NCBI GenBank assembly: GCA_946549475.1 | Contig: CAMNQO010000049.1 | Location: 1-10,263, forward strand | DNA length: 10,263 bases | DNA from: an uncultured Bacteroidales bacterium | GTDB taxonomy: Bacteria; Bacteroidota; Bacteroidia; Bacteroidales; UBA932 | Direction of reading: 5' to 3' | Part shown: positions 1 through 6,767 of the stretch, piece by piece | Layout of the letters: the number at the start of each line of letters is the position of its first letter | Position numbering within the stretch: position 1 is the first letter of the stretch | The notes under the pieces: generated by a model | The model's input: only the letters and a program-made list of their open reading frames with translations | The model's database searches: none | Told to the model about the DNA's origin: nothing | Program-made: the position numbers and the translations under genes

Positions 1-209
1 TCCGGAATGACGATGGTCATTCCGGGCTTGATGTCGGTCGGGTAATGCAGGGAATTGGCTTTCAGCAGTTCCTCCATCGAAACGCCGTGCCGGTTGCAGA
101 TGGTCTGTGCGTCTTCATACCACTTGACTTTATGCCGGACGGGCTCTTGTGCCGACAGGCAGAGCGCCGACAAGACAATAAGAGAAAAACTGAGCAGTAA
201 TTTACGCAC
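1..209 (-). CDS. secreted LysM-domain protein, N-terminal part (cut by window edge)
   Basis: Reading the minus strand from a GTG at 207-209 gives an open frame of 69 codons running off the left edge. It begins MRKLLLSFSLIVLSALCLSAQ, a typical Sec signal peptide with likely cleavage near SAQ-E. A LysM module follows directly (about residues 25-69): HKVKWYEDAQTICNRHG, then VSMEELLKAN and a closing PGMTIVIP, the usual end of a LysM repeat. LysM modules bind peptidoglycan glycan chains, so the product probably acts in the periplasm or at the cell wall. The rest is outside the window, so any catalytic domain is unseen. The GTG start is chosen because it sits directly before the signal peptide and no in-frame ATG lies between it and the upstream gene. 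It lies 18 bp downstream of the OmpH-like gene and is probably co-transcribed with it. No clear Shine-Dalgarno sequence is present, as is common in this phylum. Confidence 0.8.
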   Translation of the reverse strand, partial: MRKLLLSFSLIVLSALCLSAQEPVRHKVKWYEDAQTICNRHGVSMEELLKANSLHYPTDIKPGMTIVIP

Positions 210-227
210 TATGCAAATAAAAAGATC

Positions 228-863
228 TTAGTCTTTTTTGTTCTTGTTCTTGACATATTCCTCGTTGAGGCCGGCGATAATCTCGTCGGTGATGTCAAGT
301 CCGCTGTTGGCGGTCATGATGGGAGCGGCGGTCTGGTTGGCCAGGATCATCGCATACCCTTTGTCTTCATTGTATGCCGTGACGAAGGTCTGGATGGCGT
401 CCATGATCTGGTTCATCGTGACCTGCTGCTCCTCGAGCATCTCGTTCTGCTTGGTGCCCGCCCATTTCTCGAGTTCGGCTTTCTGCTTGTCGAGTTTTTC
501 GGCCTGCGTCTGGGCGGTAGTCTGGGTCATCAGGCCCTTCTGCCACTTCTCATTGAAAGCGTCGAAATCCTTCTGGAGTTTCTTCTGACGGGTGGCCAGT
601 TGCTCCTGCACGTTCTGCATCTTGCTTTCCACGACACTGGTCAAGTCGTTGGCCATGTCATACTCCTTGATGACGCGGTCCAACTGGAAATATACGATAC
701 TGCCTTCCGCAATCTCGATGGTTTCGCCCGAAGCGGATTCTTCGCCGCTCTTCGCGGCGACGGTTTTGCCGTTGCAATGATTGACGGCGACGATGCTGTA
801 GATGCCGGAACACAAAGCGAGAACCAGCGCGACAATGCTGATGATGAGTGATTTCTTGTCCAT
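228..863 (-). CDS. membrane-anchored OmpH/Skp-like coiled-coil protein
   Basis: This 211-residue protein resembles the OmpH/Skp family of periplasmic chaperones. An N-terminal hydrophobic stretch (about residues 6-27) has no convincing signal peptidase or lipobox site, so I infer an uncleaved membrane anchor with the body in the periplasm. After a polar linker, GSIVYFQLDRVIKEYD (near 55-70) matches the short beta strand that opens OmpH domains. A long Lys/Glu/Gln-rich region (about 75-150) then looks like the coiled-coil tentacle, and a C-terminal segment with KGYAMILANQ matches the usual OmpH ending. Skp proteins hold unfolded outer-membrane proteins; whether this copy does so is inferred from family alone. 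It is a second paralogue, separate from the OmpH gene behind bamA in this window. It precedes the LysM gene by 18 bp and follows pdxJ by 78 bp, with its own possible promoter box. The ATG at 861-863 directly precedes the anchor. Confidence 0.85.
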   Translation of the reverse strand: MDKKSLIISIVALVLALCSGIYSIVAVNHCNGKTVAAKSGEESASGETIEIAEGSIVYFQLDRVIKEYDMANDLTSVVESKMQNVQEQLATRQKKLQKDFDAFNEKWQKGLMTQTTAQTQAEKLDKQKAELEKWAGTKQNEMLEEQQVTMNQIMDAIQTFVTAYNEDKGYAMILANQTAAPIMTANSGLDITDEIIAGLNEEYVKNKNKKD

Positions 864-894
864 TGTTCTGATCAGATTACAAATTTCAATCCTG

Positions 895-902
895 CAAATG
901 TA
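895..902 (-). promoter_or_regulatory. possible Bacteroidetes -7 box for the OmpH-like/LysM genes
   Basis: On the minus strand this reads TACATTTG, matching TAnnTTTG, and is followed by CAGG. It lies 31 bp before the ATG of the OmpH-like gene, a sensible leader length. I do not see a good TTTG 19-21 bp upstream; that region is occupied by an AT-rich palindrome. The assignment rests on the -7 box and its position. Confidence 0.5.
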
Positions 903-903
903 G

Positions 904-922
904 TGATTTTTCGGAAAAATCA
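904..922. other. AT-rich palindrome between pdxJ and the OmpH-like gene
   Basis: TGATTTTT, a CGG loop and AAAAATCA form a perfect 8-bp inverted repeat. In the minus direction (after pdxJ) no T-run follows, so it is a poor pdxJ terminator. In the plus direction a run of eight T starts four bases later, but no plus-strand gene is known here. It abuts the -7 box of the OmpH-like gene, so an operator role is possible. Chance is also possible in AT-rich intergenic DNA. Confidence 0.3.
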
Positions 923-941
923 GCAGTTTTTTTGCATATTT

Positions 942-1721
942 TTAGGCCAGGATGGCGAGATAGCGGCGAAGCGTCTCTTCCAGACCGAGATAGAGGGCCT
1001 CGCTGATGAGGGCGTGGCCGATGGAAACTTCGGCGATGAAAGGGATGTTCCGGATGAAGAATCCCAGGTTGTCAAGGCTCAAATCATGGCCGGCGTTCAC
1101 CCCCAGCCCGCTCTCCTTCGCGGCAAGGGCCGTCTCTACATAGGGGGCCACCGCCCTTTCAAAGGCCGGCGTGTCGCGTCCGCCCGCTCCCAGGGCCGGC
1201 GTTTGGAGCCCCGGCTCTTCCTGCGTCAGGATCTCGTCGTACACGCGGGCGTATGCTTCCGTGTACAGTTCCACGCGGTCACAACCGCAGTCGGCGGCGG
1301 CACGGGCCATGTCGGGGTCCGGGTCGATGAAAATGGAACTGCGGATGCCCTCGGAGCGCAGCCGGGTGCAGATATCCCGCAGGAGCGTGCGGTGACGGCG
1401 GGTGTCCCAGCCGGCGTTGGAGGTGATGGCGTCGTGGGCGTCGGGCACCAGCGTGACCTGGTCGGGATGCACCTCGGACACCAGGTCCAGGAAACTGCCG
1501 ATCGGGTTGCCCTCCATGTTGAACTCCACCTGCAGGCGCGGCCGGATGTCCCGGACATCGCTGTAGCGGATGTGCCGCTCGTCCGGACGGGGATGGACGG
1601 TGATGCCTTGCGCGCCCCATCGCTGGCAGTCCAGTGCCGCACGGGTCACATCGGGCACCCGTCCGCCCCGGGCGTTGCGCAGGGTGGCGATTTTGTTGAT
1701 ATTTACAGATAAGCGTGTCAT
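942..1721 (-). CDS. pdxJ: pyridoxine 5'-phosphate synthase PdxJ
   Basis: PdxJ condenses 1-deoxy-D-xylulose 5-phosphate with 3-amino-2-oxopropyl phosphate to make pyridoxine 5'-phosphate, the last ring-forming step of the DXP-dependent vitamin B6 pathway, in the cytosol. The 259-residue product starts MTRLSVNINKIATLRNARGG and carries the family signatures in order: HPRPDERH (43-50, with the conserved His, Arg and His of the active site), EFNMEG (66-71, catalytic Glu at 70), LVPD (91-94), FIDPDP (131-136), ELYTEAYA (151-158), NAGHDLS (209-215, His 212) and SIGHALI (233-239). It closely resembles Bacteroides PdxJ but is about 20 residues longer because of a segment near 162-187. I chose the ATG at 1719-1721. 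A TTG three codons upstream is in frame but overlaps the likely -7 box. The gene is divergent from nadK. Confidence 0.96.
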   Translation of the reverse strand: MTRLSVNINKIATLRNARGGRVPDVTRAALDCQRWGAQGITVHPRPDERHIRYSDVRDIRPRLQVEFNMEGNPIGSFLDLVSEVHPDQVTLVPDAHDAITSNAGWDTRRHRTLLRDICTRLRSEGIRSSIFIDPDPDMARAAADCGCDRVELYTEAYARVYDEILTQEEPGLQTPALGAGGRDTPAFERAVAPYVETALAAKESGLGVNAGHDLSLDNLGFFIRNIPFIAEVSIGHALISEALYLGLEETLRRYLAILA

Positions 1722-1727
1722 AATGCG

Positions 1728-1735
1728 CAAATGTA
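1728..1735 (-). promoter_or_regulatory. possible pdxJ -7 box next to the start codon
   Basis: The minus strand reads TACATTTG, an exact TAnnTTTG match, only 6 bp before the pdxJ ATG at 1721. Transcription from it would begin at or within a few bases of the start codon, giving a leaderless or nearly leaderless mRNA. No clear TTTG -33 box is seen at 19-21 bp upstream. Confidence 0.45.
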
Positions 1736-1758
1736 TGGATTATTTCAGAATTTTGTAT

Positions 1759-1766
1759 TATTTTTG
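1759..1766 (+). promoter_or_regulatory. possible nadK -7 box
   Basis: TATTTTTG fits TAnnTTTG and lies 19 bp before the nadK ATG, inside the 64-bp divergent region shared with pdxJ. The surroundings are T-rich, so a chance match is easier here, and no convincing -33 TTTG is present. It would drive nadK-uppS and perhaps bamA-ompH. Confidence 0.4.
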
Positions 1767-1785
1767 GCTCTTGATTTGTGAAAAA

Positions 1786-2667
1786 ATGAAACTGGCTCTT
1801 TATATCAGGCACGCCGGATTGTGGGAAGACGCACGCTACCAGCGCCTCGAAAAAGACCTGGAAAGCATGGGCGGACGCTTCTCCTTCTATCGTCTGGGTC
1901 CGGACGGCATTTTGGAAGACGGAACCGGCATGGTGCTGTCGGTCGGGGGCGACGGGACTTTCCTGTCGGCTGCGAGTCTGGTCGCGCAAAGCGGAGTCCC
2001 GCTGCTGGGCATCAATCTCGGGCGCATCGGCTTCCTGTCGGAAAACAGTCCGCAGGACGCCCTCTCCTGTCTGGCCGGCGGCCGGTATGCCCTCGAAGAC
2101 CGCAGCCTGCTGGGCGTAAGGATCACAGGGCCCCGTCTGCAAACGGATTCCGCGCCCTCGGGCATCCCTCCTGTCGCGTGGCCTTACGCGCTGAACGAAG
2201 TCGGCGTGCTGCGCAAAGGTGCCGCCATGCTGGGCGTCGATGTCCGGGTGGACGGCATCAAACTTCCCACCTACTGGGCGGACGGCCTGCTGATTGCCAC
2301 CAGCAGCGGTTCCACGGCCTATTCCCTGAGTGTCGGCGGCCCCATCGTGATGCCGGAGTCCAAAGTCTGGATTCTCTCTCCCGTGGCCCCGCACAACCTC
2401 AATGTGCGCCCGCTGGTCATTCCCGACAGCAGCACCCTCGACATCACATTCCAGTCCCGCGACCAGGCGGTGGGCCTGTCCCTGGACAACCGCATCTACA
2501 CCCTCTCCCCGCAAGCCTCCCTGCACATTTCGATGGCACAATTTTCGCTTAAGCGCGTCCGCCTTGCCGGAAGCAACTTCATCGGAGCCCTCACGGACAA
2601 ACTCTACTGGGGGGAAGATTTGCGCAACGGACACAAAGCCCCGGCCGGAAGGGACGAAGAAAAATAA
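1786..2667 (+). CDS. nadK: NAD kinase
   Basis: NadK phosphorylates NAD to NADP in the cytosol, the only route to NADP in most bacteria. The 293-residue product starts MKLALYIRHAG, a beta strand typical of the family start. It shows the GGDGT motif at 54-58 (inside SVGGDGTFL), which binds ATP phosphates and carries the catalytic Asp. Next comes INLGRIGFLSE, then the NAD-binding ALNEV segment. Further on are TYWADGLLIATSSGSTAYSL and the Gly-rich SVGGPI, followed by PVAPHNLNVRPLVI near the C-terminus. Length is normal. The frame is open further upstream (from about 1570) but that extension crosses the pdxJ start and has no family similarity, so the ATG at 1786, preceded by an A-run, is chosen. 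It is followed after 6 bp by uppS, implying one transcript. Confidence 0.96.
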   Translation: MKLALYIRHAGLWEDARYQRLEKDLESMGGRFSFYRLGPDGILEDGTGMVLSVGGDGTFLSAASLVAQSGVPLLGINLGRIGFLSENSPQDALSCLAGGRYALEDRSLLGVRITGPRLQTDSAPSGIPPVAWPYALNEVGVLRKGAAMLGVDVRVDGIKLPTYWADGLLIATSSGSTAYSLSVGGPIVMPESKVWILSPVAPHNLNVRPLVIPDSSTLDITFQSRDQAVGLSLDNRIYTLSPQASLHISMAQFSLKRVRLAGSNFIGALTDKLYWGEDLRNGHKAPAGRDEEK

Positions 2668-2673
2668 ACGATC

Positions 2674-3408
2674 ATGACAGATTCAAGCAAACTGCCCGTA
2701 CATATATCCTTTATTATGGATGGCAACGGCCGTTGGGCGAAAGAGCGGGGCAAAGACCGTTTCCAAGGCCATATTGAAGGTGTGGAGAGCGTCCGCGCCT
2801 GCGTGAAAGCCGCAGTGGAGACCGGCGTCCGCTATCTTTCCGTCTTCGCTTTCTCCGAAGAGAACTGGGGCCGCCCCGAGACGGAGGTGGTCAATCTGAT
2901 GGACCTGATGGGCAAGGCGATGGCCGCCGAGATGCCCTCGCTCAACGAGAACGGCGTGCGTTTCCGCGTCATGGGCAACCGGGCGCGGCTCTCGGACGGT
3001 CTGAGAAAGGAAATCGAAACCTGCGAAGCGATGACCGCCGGCAACACCACCCTCGACCTCATCGTGTTCATGAGTTACAGCGGACAATGGGACATCCTGC
3101 AGGCTTCCCGTAAGATGGCCCTCGACATCCTGGAGACAAGCCCCAGCCTCGAAGCGGCCCGATCGGCCCTGCTGGCCGCCGGACCGCAGGACTTCCACGC
3201 CTGTCTCGTCACGGCGGACATTCCCGACCCCGATCTCATCGTGCGGACTTCGGGCGAGAGCCGCATCAGCAATTACCTGCTCTGGCAGGCGGCCTACAGC
3301 GAGTGGGTTTTCACGGACATCCTGTGGCCGGATTTCCGGCGCGACGCCTTTTTGGAAGTGCTTGAAATTTATGCAAAACGCGACCGTCGGTACGGAAAAC
3401 TCAAATAA
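2674..3408 (+). CDS. uppS: isoprenyl transferase (undecaprenyl diphosphate synthase family)
   Basis: This cis-prenyltransferase adds isopentenyl units to farnesyl diphosphate, normally giving undecaprenyl diphosphate, the lipid carrier for peptidoglycan and O-antigen or capsule building blocks. The 244-residue product has the hallmark HISFIMDGNGRWAKERG (10-26, with the catalytic Asp 16), then the FAFSEENWGRP block and the C-terminal PDPDLIVRTSGESRISN region (R191, E195, R197), ending YSEWVFTDILWPDF, all diagnostic of the family. The usual NYGGRxDI-like block appears as SYSGQWDI, losing the Asn and Arg seen in Escherichia coli. Product chain length cannot be told from sequence. It starts 6 bp after nadK and ends 17 bp before bamA. 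The nadK-uppS-bamA order is familiar in Bacteroidetes and links lipid-carrier synthesis with outer-membrane assembly. Confidence 0.96.
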   Translation: MTDSSKLPVHISFIMDGNGRWAKERGKDRFQGHIEGVESVRACVKAAVETGVRYLSVFAFSEENWGRPETEVVNLMDLMGKAMAAEMPSLNENGVRFRVMGNRARLSDGLRKEIETCEAMTAGNTTLDLIVFMSYSGQWDILQASRKMALDILETSPSLEAARSALLAAGPQDFHACLVTADIPDPDLIVRTSGESRISNYLLWQAAYSEWVFTDILWPDFRRDAFLEVLEIYAKRDRRYGKLK

Positions 3409-3413
3409 ATGTT

Positions 3414-3421
3414 TATCTTTG
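3414..3421 (+). promoter_or_regulatory. possible internal -7 box before bamA
   Basis: TATCTTTG fits TAnnTTTG exactly and is followed by CAGG and the bamA ATG, with only 4 bp between box and start codon. If used, it would give a leaderless bamA-ompH mRNA independent of nadK-uppS. No clear -33 TTTG is visible in the end of uppS. Confidence 0.4.
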
Positions 3422-3425
3422 CAGG

Positions 3426-6041
3426 ATGAAATTGATTGGCCGGGTTGTCTTTTTTGTGGTCGCGCTCCTTTTCTTTTCGGGCGTCCTATCCGCACAACAG
3501 GTTCCTCCTGCACAGGCGGAGCCGTCCGTCGATTATGCCCGTCCCCGGAAATATTTCGTCGGCGGCGTCCGCGTGGACGGCAACCAATATTTCGGCGCCG
3601 ACCAGATCATCCAACTCAGCGGCCTGCGCAAAGGCATGCAGGTGACCCTTCCCGGCGATGACATCTCAAGCATCGTGACCCGTCTGTGGGCGCAGCGCAA
3701 GTTCGAGGATGTCTCCATCCGGCTGGACTCGCTTTCCGCCGGCCGGGACAGCGCCTATCTGGTCATCCAGGTCGTCGAGCGCCCGAGGGTGTCCCGCTGG
3801 ACCTTCACCGGCATCAAGAAAAGCGAGCAGAAGGATTTGATGGAGGACCGTCTGTCCCTGCGCAGGGGCGGCGAGTTTTCCGACTATGTCGAAAAGACCA
3901 GCGTCGGCATCATCGAACGCTTCTTCAAGGAAAAAGGCTTCCTCAAGGTCAAGGTGGAGACGCAGGTGACCCGGGATTCGCTCATCAAGGGAGCCATCCG
4001 GGTCAATTTCGCCGTCACCAAGGGCAAAAAGGTCAAGATCAAGAAAATCAACTTCTACGGCAACGACCATGTCAAGCCCTCCAAACTGATGTCTGCGATG
4101 GAGAAGACCCGGGACATGCGCCTGATGAACCTCTTCAAGAGCAAGAAGTTTGACGAGAAGGAGTATCCCAACGACAAGAAGAAACTGATTTCCAAGTTCA
4201 ATGAAAGCGGTTACCGGGACGCCCGCCTGATCCGGGACAGCATCTATTATATCAAGGACAACCGCCTGGGCATCGACTTTTATTTCGACGAAGGGCGGCG
4301 TTATTATTTCCGCGACATCACCTGGACCGGCAACTCGGTCTATTCCACCGAGACGCTCAGCGACATCCTCCAGATCAAGAAAGGGGATGTCTATGACATG
4401 GTCACGATGGAGAAGCGTCTGTTCGGCGGCGGCAAGCAGAACGAGTACGACATCTCCAAACTCTACCGGGACAACGGTTACCTCTTTTTCAATATCCAGC
4501 CCGTGGAAGTCAATATCCAGGGGGATTCCGTGGATGTGGAGATGCGCATCGTCGAGGGCAAGCAGGCGATGCTCAACAACATCATCATCAACGGCAACGA
4601 CATTACCAATGAAAAGGTGGTGCGCCGCCAGATTTTCACCCGCCCGGGCTACCTGTTCAGCCAGAGCGACTTCGAGCGGTCCATCCGGGAAATCTCTTCC
4701 ATGGGGCAGTTCGACCCGGAAGCCATCGCCGATGCGACCAGGGGCTATTCCATCATCCCCAACCAGGCCAACAACACGGTGGACATCATTTACAATGTGA
4801 CGGAGAAGCCTTCCAGCCAGTTGGAACTGTCCGGCGGCTGGGGCGGCAACACCTTCGTGGCGAGCGTCGGCGTGAGTTTCAACAACTTCTCCACCAAGCG
4901 CATGTTCACGAAAGGCGCCTGGCGTCCCGTCCCCCTGGGCGACGCGCAGAGCCTTTCCTTCCGCTTCCAGACCAACGGTACCTACTATACCAGCCTCTCG
5001 GCCAGTTTCTCCGAGCCCTGGCTCTTTGGCAAGAAACCGACTTCGCTCAACCTCTCCCTGTACTACACCCGCCAGACCAACAGTTACCTGGCCATCGGCT
5101 TCCTGGACGACAGCCGCTTCATGGAAGTGTACGGCTTTGCGGCCGGCATCGGTACGCGCCTGAAATGGCCGGACAACTACTTCACCCTCTACAACCAGAT
5201 CAGTTGGCAGACCTACAAACTCAAGAACTGGACGGGCTATTTCATGTTCGACACGGGTCTGAGCAACAACCTCAGTTGGACCATCAACCTCTCCCGCAAC
5301 TCCACCGACCAGCAGATCTATCCCCGTTCGGGCAGTGAATTTTCCCTGGCCTTGCAGTTGACCCCGCCCTATTCCCTTTTGCGCAAGTACACTTTCGACG
5401 CCAACGGCAACAAGGTCCCGGTGGGCAGTTGGAAAGATGTGGATTACAATGCGACCGACGCCAACGGCCGCAAACTCTGGAGCGATGCGGAGAAATACAA
5501 ATGGATTGAATACCACAAATGGACCTTCAAGGGGGCCATCTATACCAAGTTGGTCGGCGACCTGGTCCTGATGACCCGTGCCCAGTTCGGCTACCTCGGC
5601 CGCTACAACAAGAACTGGGGCTACTCTCCTTTCGAGGGCTTCATCGTGGGCGGCGACGGTATGTCGGGCTACAATTTCTACGGCTCGGAAATCATTTCCC
5701 TTCGCGGCTATTCCAATTATTCGCTCACGGAGGTACTCTATCTGAGCAACGGTACACAGGCCTACGCGGGTTATCTGTACGACAAATTTACGGTCGAACT
5801 GCGATATCCCGTCATTTTGCAGCCGCAAAGCACGATTTATGCATTGCTCTTCCTCGAAGGTGGTAACTGCTGGTCCGACCTGAGCAATTTCAACCCCTTC
5901 CAGATCAAGCGTTCCGCAGGCGTCGGCGTGCGTGTATTCCTGCCGATGGTCGGTTTGCTGGGCGTTGACTGGGGCTGGGGCTTCGATGATCCGGTCAACG
6001 GCAAGAGCCAGTTCCACTTCGTCATCGGACAACAGTTTTAA
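3426..6041 (+). CDS. bamA: outer-membrane protein assembly factor BamA
   Basis: BamA is the central subunit of the BAM complex, which folds and inserts beta-barrel proteins into the outer membrane. The 871-residue product starts with a signal peptide, MKLIGRVVFFVVALLFFSG, with likely cleavage near SAQ-Q. Five POTRA modules can be followed, each opening with a beta strand and a V/I-x-GN or similar turn: about 38-105 (VRVDGNQYF), 108-195 (WTFTGIKKSE), 198-290 (INFYGNDHV), 293-385 (ITWTGNSVY) and 387-465 (IIINGNDIT). The rest is a beta barrel. It contains LRGYSN (from residue 759), the conserved R-G-F/Y tip of loop 6, and ends FHFVIGQQF with the terminal Phe of an outer-membrane barrel signal. 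A polar loop near 657-700 is not in E. coli BamA. The ompH gene follows after 24 bp, as in many Gram-negatives. Confidence 0.96.
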   Translation: MKLIGRVVFFVVALLFFSGVLSAQQVPPAQAEPSVDYARPRKYFVGGVRVDGNQYFGADQIIQLSGLRKGMQVTLPGDDISSIVTRLWAQRKFEDVSIRLDSLSAGRDSAYLVIQVVERPRVSRWTFTGIKKSEQKDLMEDRLSLRRGGEFSDYVEKTSVGIIERFFKEKGFLKVKVETQVTRDSLIKGAIRVNFAVTKGKKVKIKKINFYGNDHVKPSKLMSAMEKTRDMRLMNLFKSKKFDEKEYPNDKKKLISKFNESGYRDARLIRDSIYYIKDNRLGIDFYFDEGRRYYFRDITWTGNSVYSTETLSDILQIKKGDVYDMVTMEKRLFGGGKQNEYDISKLYRDNGYLFFNIQPVEVNIQGDSVDVEMRIVEGKQAMLNNIIINGNDITNEKVVRRQIFTRPGYLFSQSDFERSIREISSMGQFDPEAIADATRGYSIIPNQANNTVDIIYNVTEKPSSQLELSGGWGGNTFVASVGVSFNNFSTKRMFTKGAWRPVPLGDAQSLSFRFQTNGTYYTSLSASFSEPWLFGKKPTSLNLSLYYTRQTNSYLAIGFLDDSRFMEVYGFAAGIGTRLKWPDNYFTLYNQISWQTYKLKNWTGYFMFDTGLSNNLSWTINLSRNSTDQQIYPRSGSEFSLALQLTPPYSLLRKYTFDANGNKVPVGSWKDVDYNATDANGRKLWSDAEKYKWIEYHKWTFKGAIYTKLVGDLVLMTRAQFGYLGRYNKNWGYSPFEGFIVGGDGMSGYNFYGSEIISLRGYSNYSLTEVLYLSNGTQAYAGYLYDKFTVELRYPVILQPQSTIYALLFLEGGNCWSDLSNFNPFQIKRSAGVGVRVFLPMVGLLGVDWGWGFDDPVNGKSQFHFVIGQQF

Positions 6042-6065
6042 CGGATAACACTTTAATTTGAAAAT

Positions 6066-6662
6066 ATGATGAAAAAGACCTTACTTATCAGCGCAATCGC
6101 ACTGCTTGCCGGTCTGAGCCTGAACGCCCAGAACAGCACCGCGGCCTCCATGCCCAAATTTGCCTATGTCGATTTCGGCGTACTCGTGCAATTGATGCCC
6201 GAGATGGACGAAGCCCGCGCTACGATGGAAGCCTCTTCCAACGAAGCCCAGGAGACCTACAAAGGGATGGTCGAGGAGTATCAGAAGAAACTGGAGCAGT
6301 ACCAGCAGAAGGCCGGTACCTGGACGAATGCCATCCGCGAAAGCAAGGAGAAGGAGCTCGGAGAACTCCAGACCCGGATTACCGAGTTTCAGGAGGCGAT
6401 CCGCCAGGAACTTCAGGAGCAGCAGCAAAAACTGATGGCTCCCATCCAGAAGAAGGCCGTCGATGCCGTCAACGCCCTGGCCAAAGAGAAGGGTATCACG
6501 GCTGTTTTCGACAGCGCCTCCGTCCTCTACATCGACCCGGCCCAGTGTGTCGATCTGATGCCCGAAGCCCGCACGGCCCTGAACATTCCGGCCGACCGCA
6601 CCATCGAGAGCCTCCAGGCCGAACTTCAGGCCAAAGCCGCGGCCGCCGCGAACCGGCAGTAA
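6066..6662 (+). CDS. ompH: OmpH/Skp family periplasmic chaperone
   Basis: OmpH/Skp trimers hold unfolded outer-membrane proteins in the periplasm and deliver them to BAM. This 198-residue product has a cleavable signal peptide (MMKKTLLISAIALLAGLSL, likely cleaved after NAQ). The OmpH opening strand KFAYVDFGVLVQLMPE lies at about 30-45, a long Glu/Gln/Lys-rich coiled-coil region at about 50-125, and the returning domain contains AKEKGITAVFDSASVLYID, the usual OmpH core. An Ala-rich tail ends the protein. Two ATG codons are adjacent at 6066 and 6069, and either may be used. It lies 24 bp after bamA and is the last gene before a terminator-like hairpin. Many Bacteroidetes have two ompH genes in tandem here; this window has one here and a membrane-anchored paralogue at 228-863. 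Confidence 0.93.
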   Translation: MMKKTLLISAIALLAGLSLNAQNSTAASMPKFAYVDFGVLVQLMPEMDEARATMEASSNEAQETYKGMVEEYQKKLEQYQQKAGTWTNAIRESKEKELGELQTRITEFQEAIRQELQEQQQKLMAPIQKKAVDAVNALAKEKGITAVFDSASVLYIDPAQCVDLMPEARTALNIPADRTIESLQAELQAKAAAAANRQ

Positions 6663-6675
6663 GTTTTCTTCGTCC

Positions 6676-6725
6676 GGGACTTTTCCCGCAACCCTTGAAA
6701 GCGACCTTCAGCAGGCCGCTTTTTT
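6676..6725 (+). terminator. double hairpin with T-run after ompH
   Basis: A first hairpin (CGGGA, CTTT loop, TCCCG, 6676-6689) is followed by a second at 6699-6723: AAAGCG pairs with CGCTTT, with a further CC/GG pair inside after a mismatch. It runs into TTTTT (6721-6725). The position, 37 bp after the ompH stop and ahead of a new promoter, fits a Rho-independent terminator of the nadK-ompH cluster. The stems are short, so efficiency is uncertain. Confidence 0.6.
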
Positions 6726-6749
6726 GTTGGTTTTCCATGAGAAACGGCC

Positions 6750-6767
6750 AAAAAAATTGCAAAAAAA
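6750..6767 (+). promoter_or_regulatory. phased A-tracts upstream of the surface-locus promoter
   Basis: Two runs of seven A (6750-6756 and 6761-6767) are separated by TTGC, so they repeat every 11 bp, about one helical turn. They end directly at the TTTG -33 box. Phased A-tracts bend DNA and can act as an UP element for the RNA polymerase alpha subunit. The function here is inferred from position. Confidence 0.4.

Noticed and set aside
903..1712. A 269-codon plus-strand frame opposite pdxJ
   Set aside because: pdxJ on the minus strand carries all active-site motifs. The plus-strand translation is Gly/Val/Arg-rich with no domain.
1570..1785. Upstream extension of nadK by 72 codons
   Set aside because: It would overlap the pdxJ start and both promoter boxes, and family members begin at a strand like MKLALYIRHAG, so the ATG at 1786 is preferred.
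1279..2634. A 451-codon minus-strand frame across nadK and part of pdxJ
   Set aside because: Both real genes are firmly identified in other frames. This one crosses the divergent promoter region and has no family similarity.
5396..5530. Two similar Asp-Ala-Asn-Gly segments in the BamA barrel, considered as an insertion or duplication
   Set aside because: The similarity is only four or five residues within a polar loop, and Bacteroidetes BamA proteins commonly have a long loop before the WIEYHKW strand.
3666..6032. A 788-codon open frame antisense to bamA
   Set aside because: bamA is certain from POTRA and barrel motifs. The antisense product is a low-complexity Val/Gly/Asp/Glu-rich string typical of a shadow frame.
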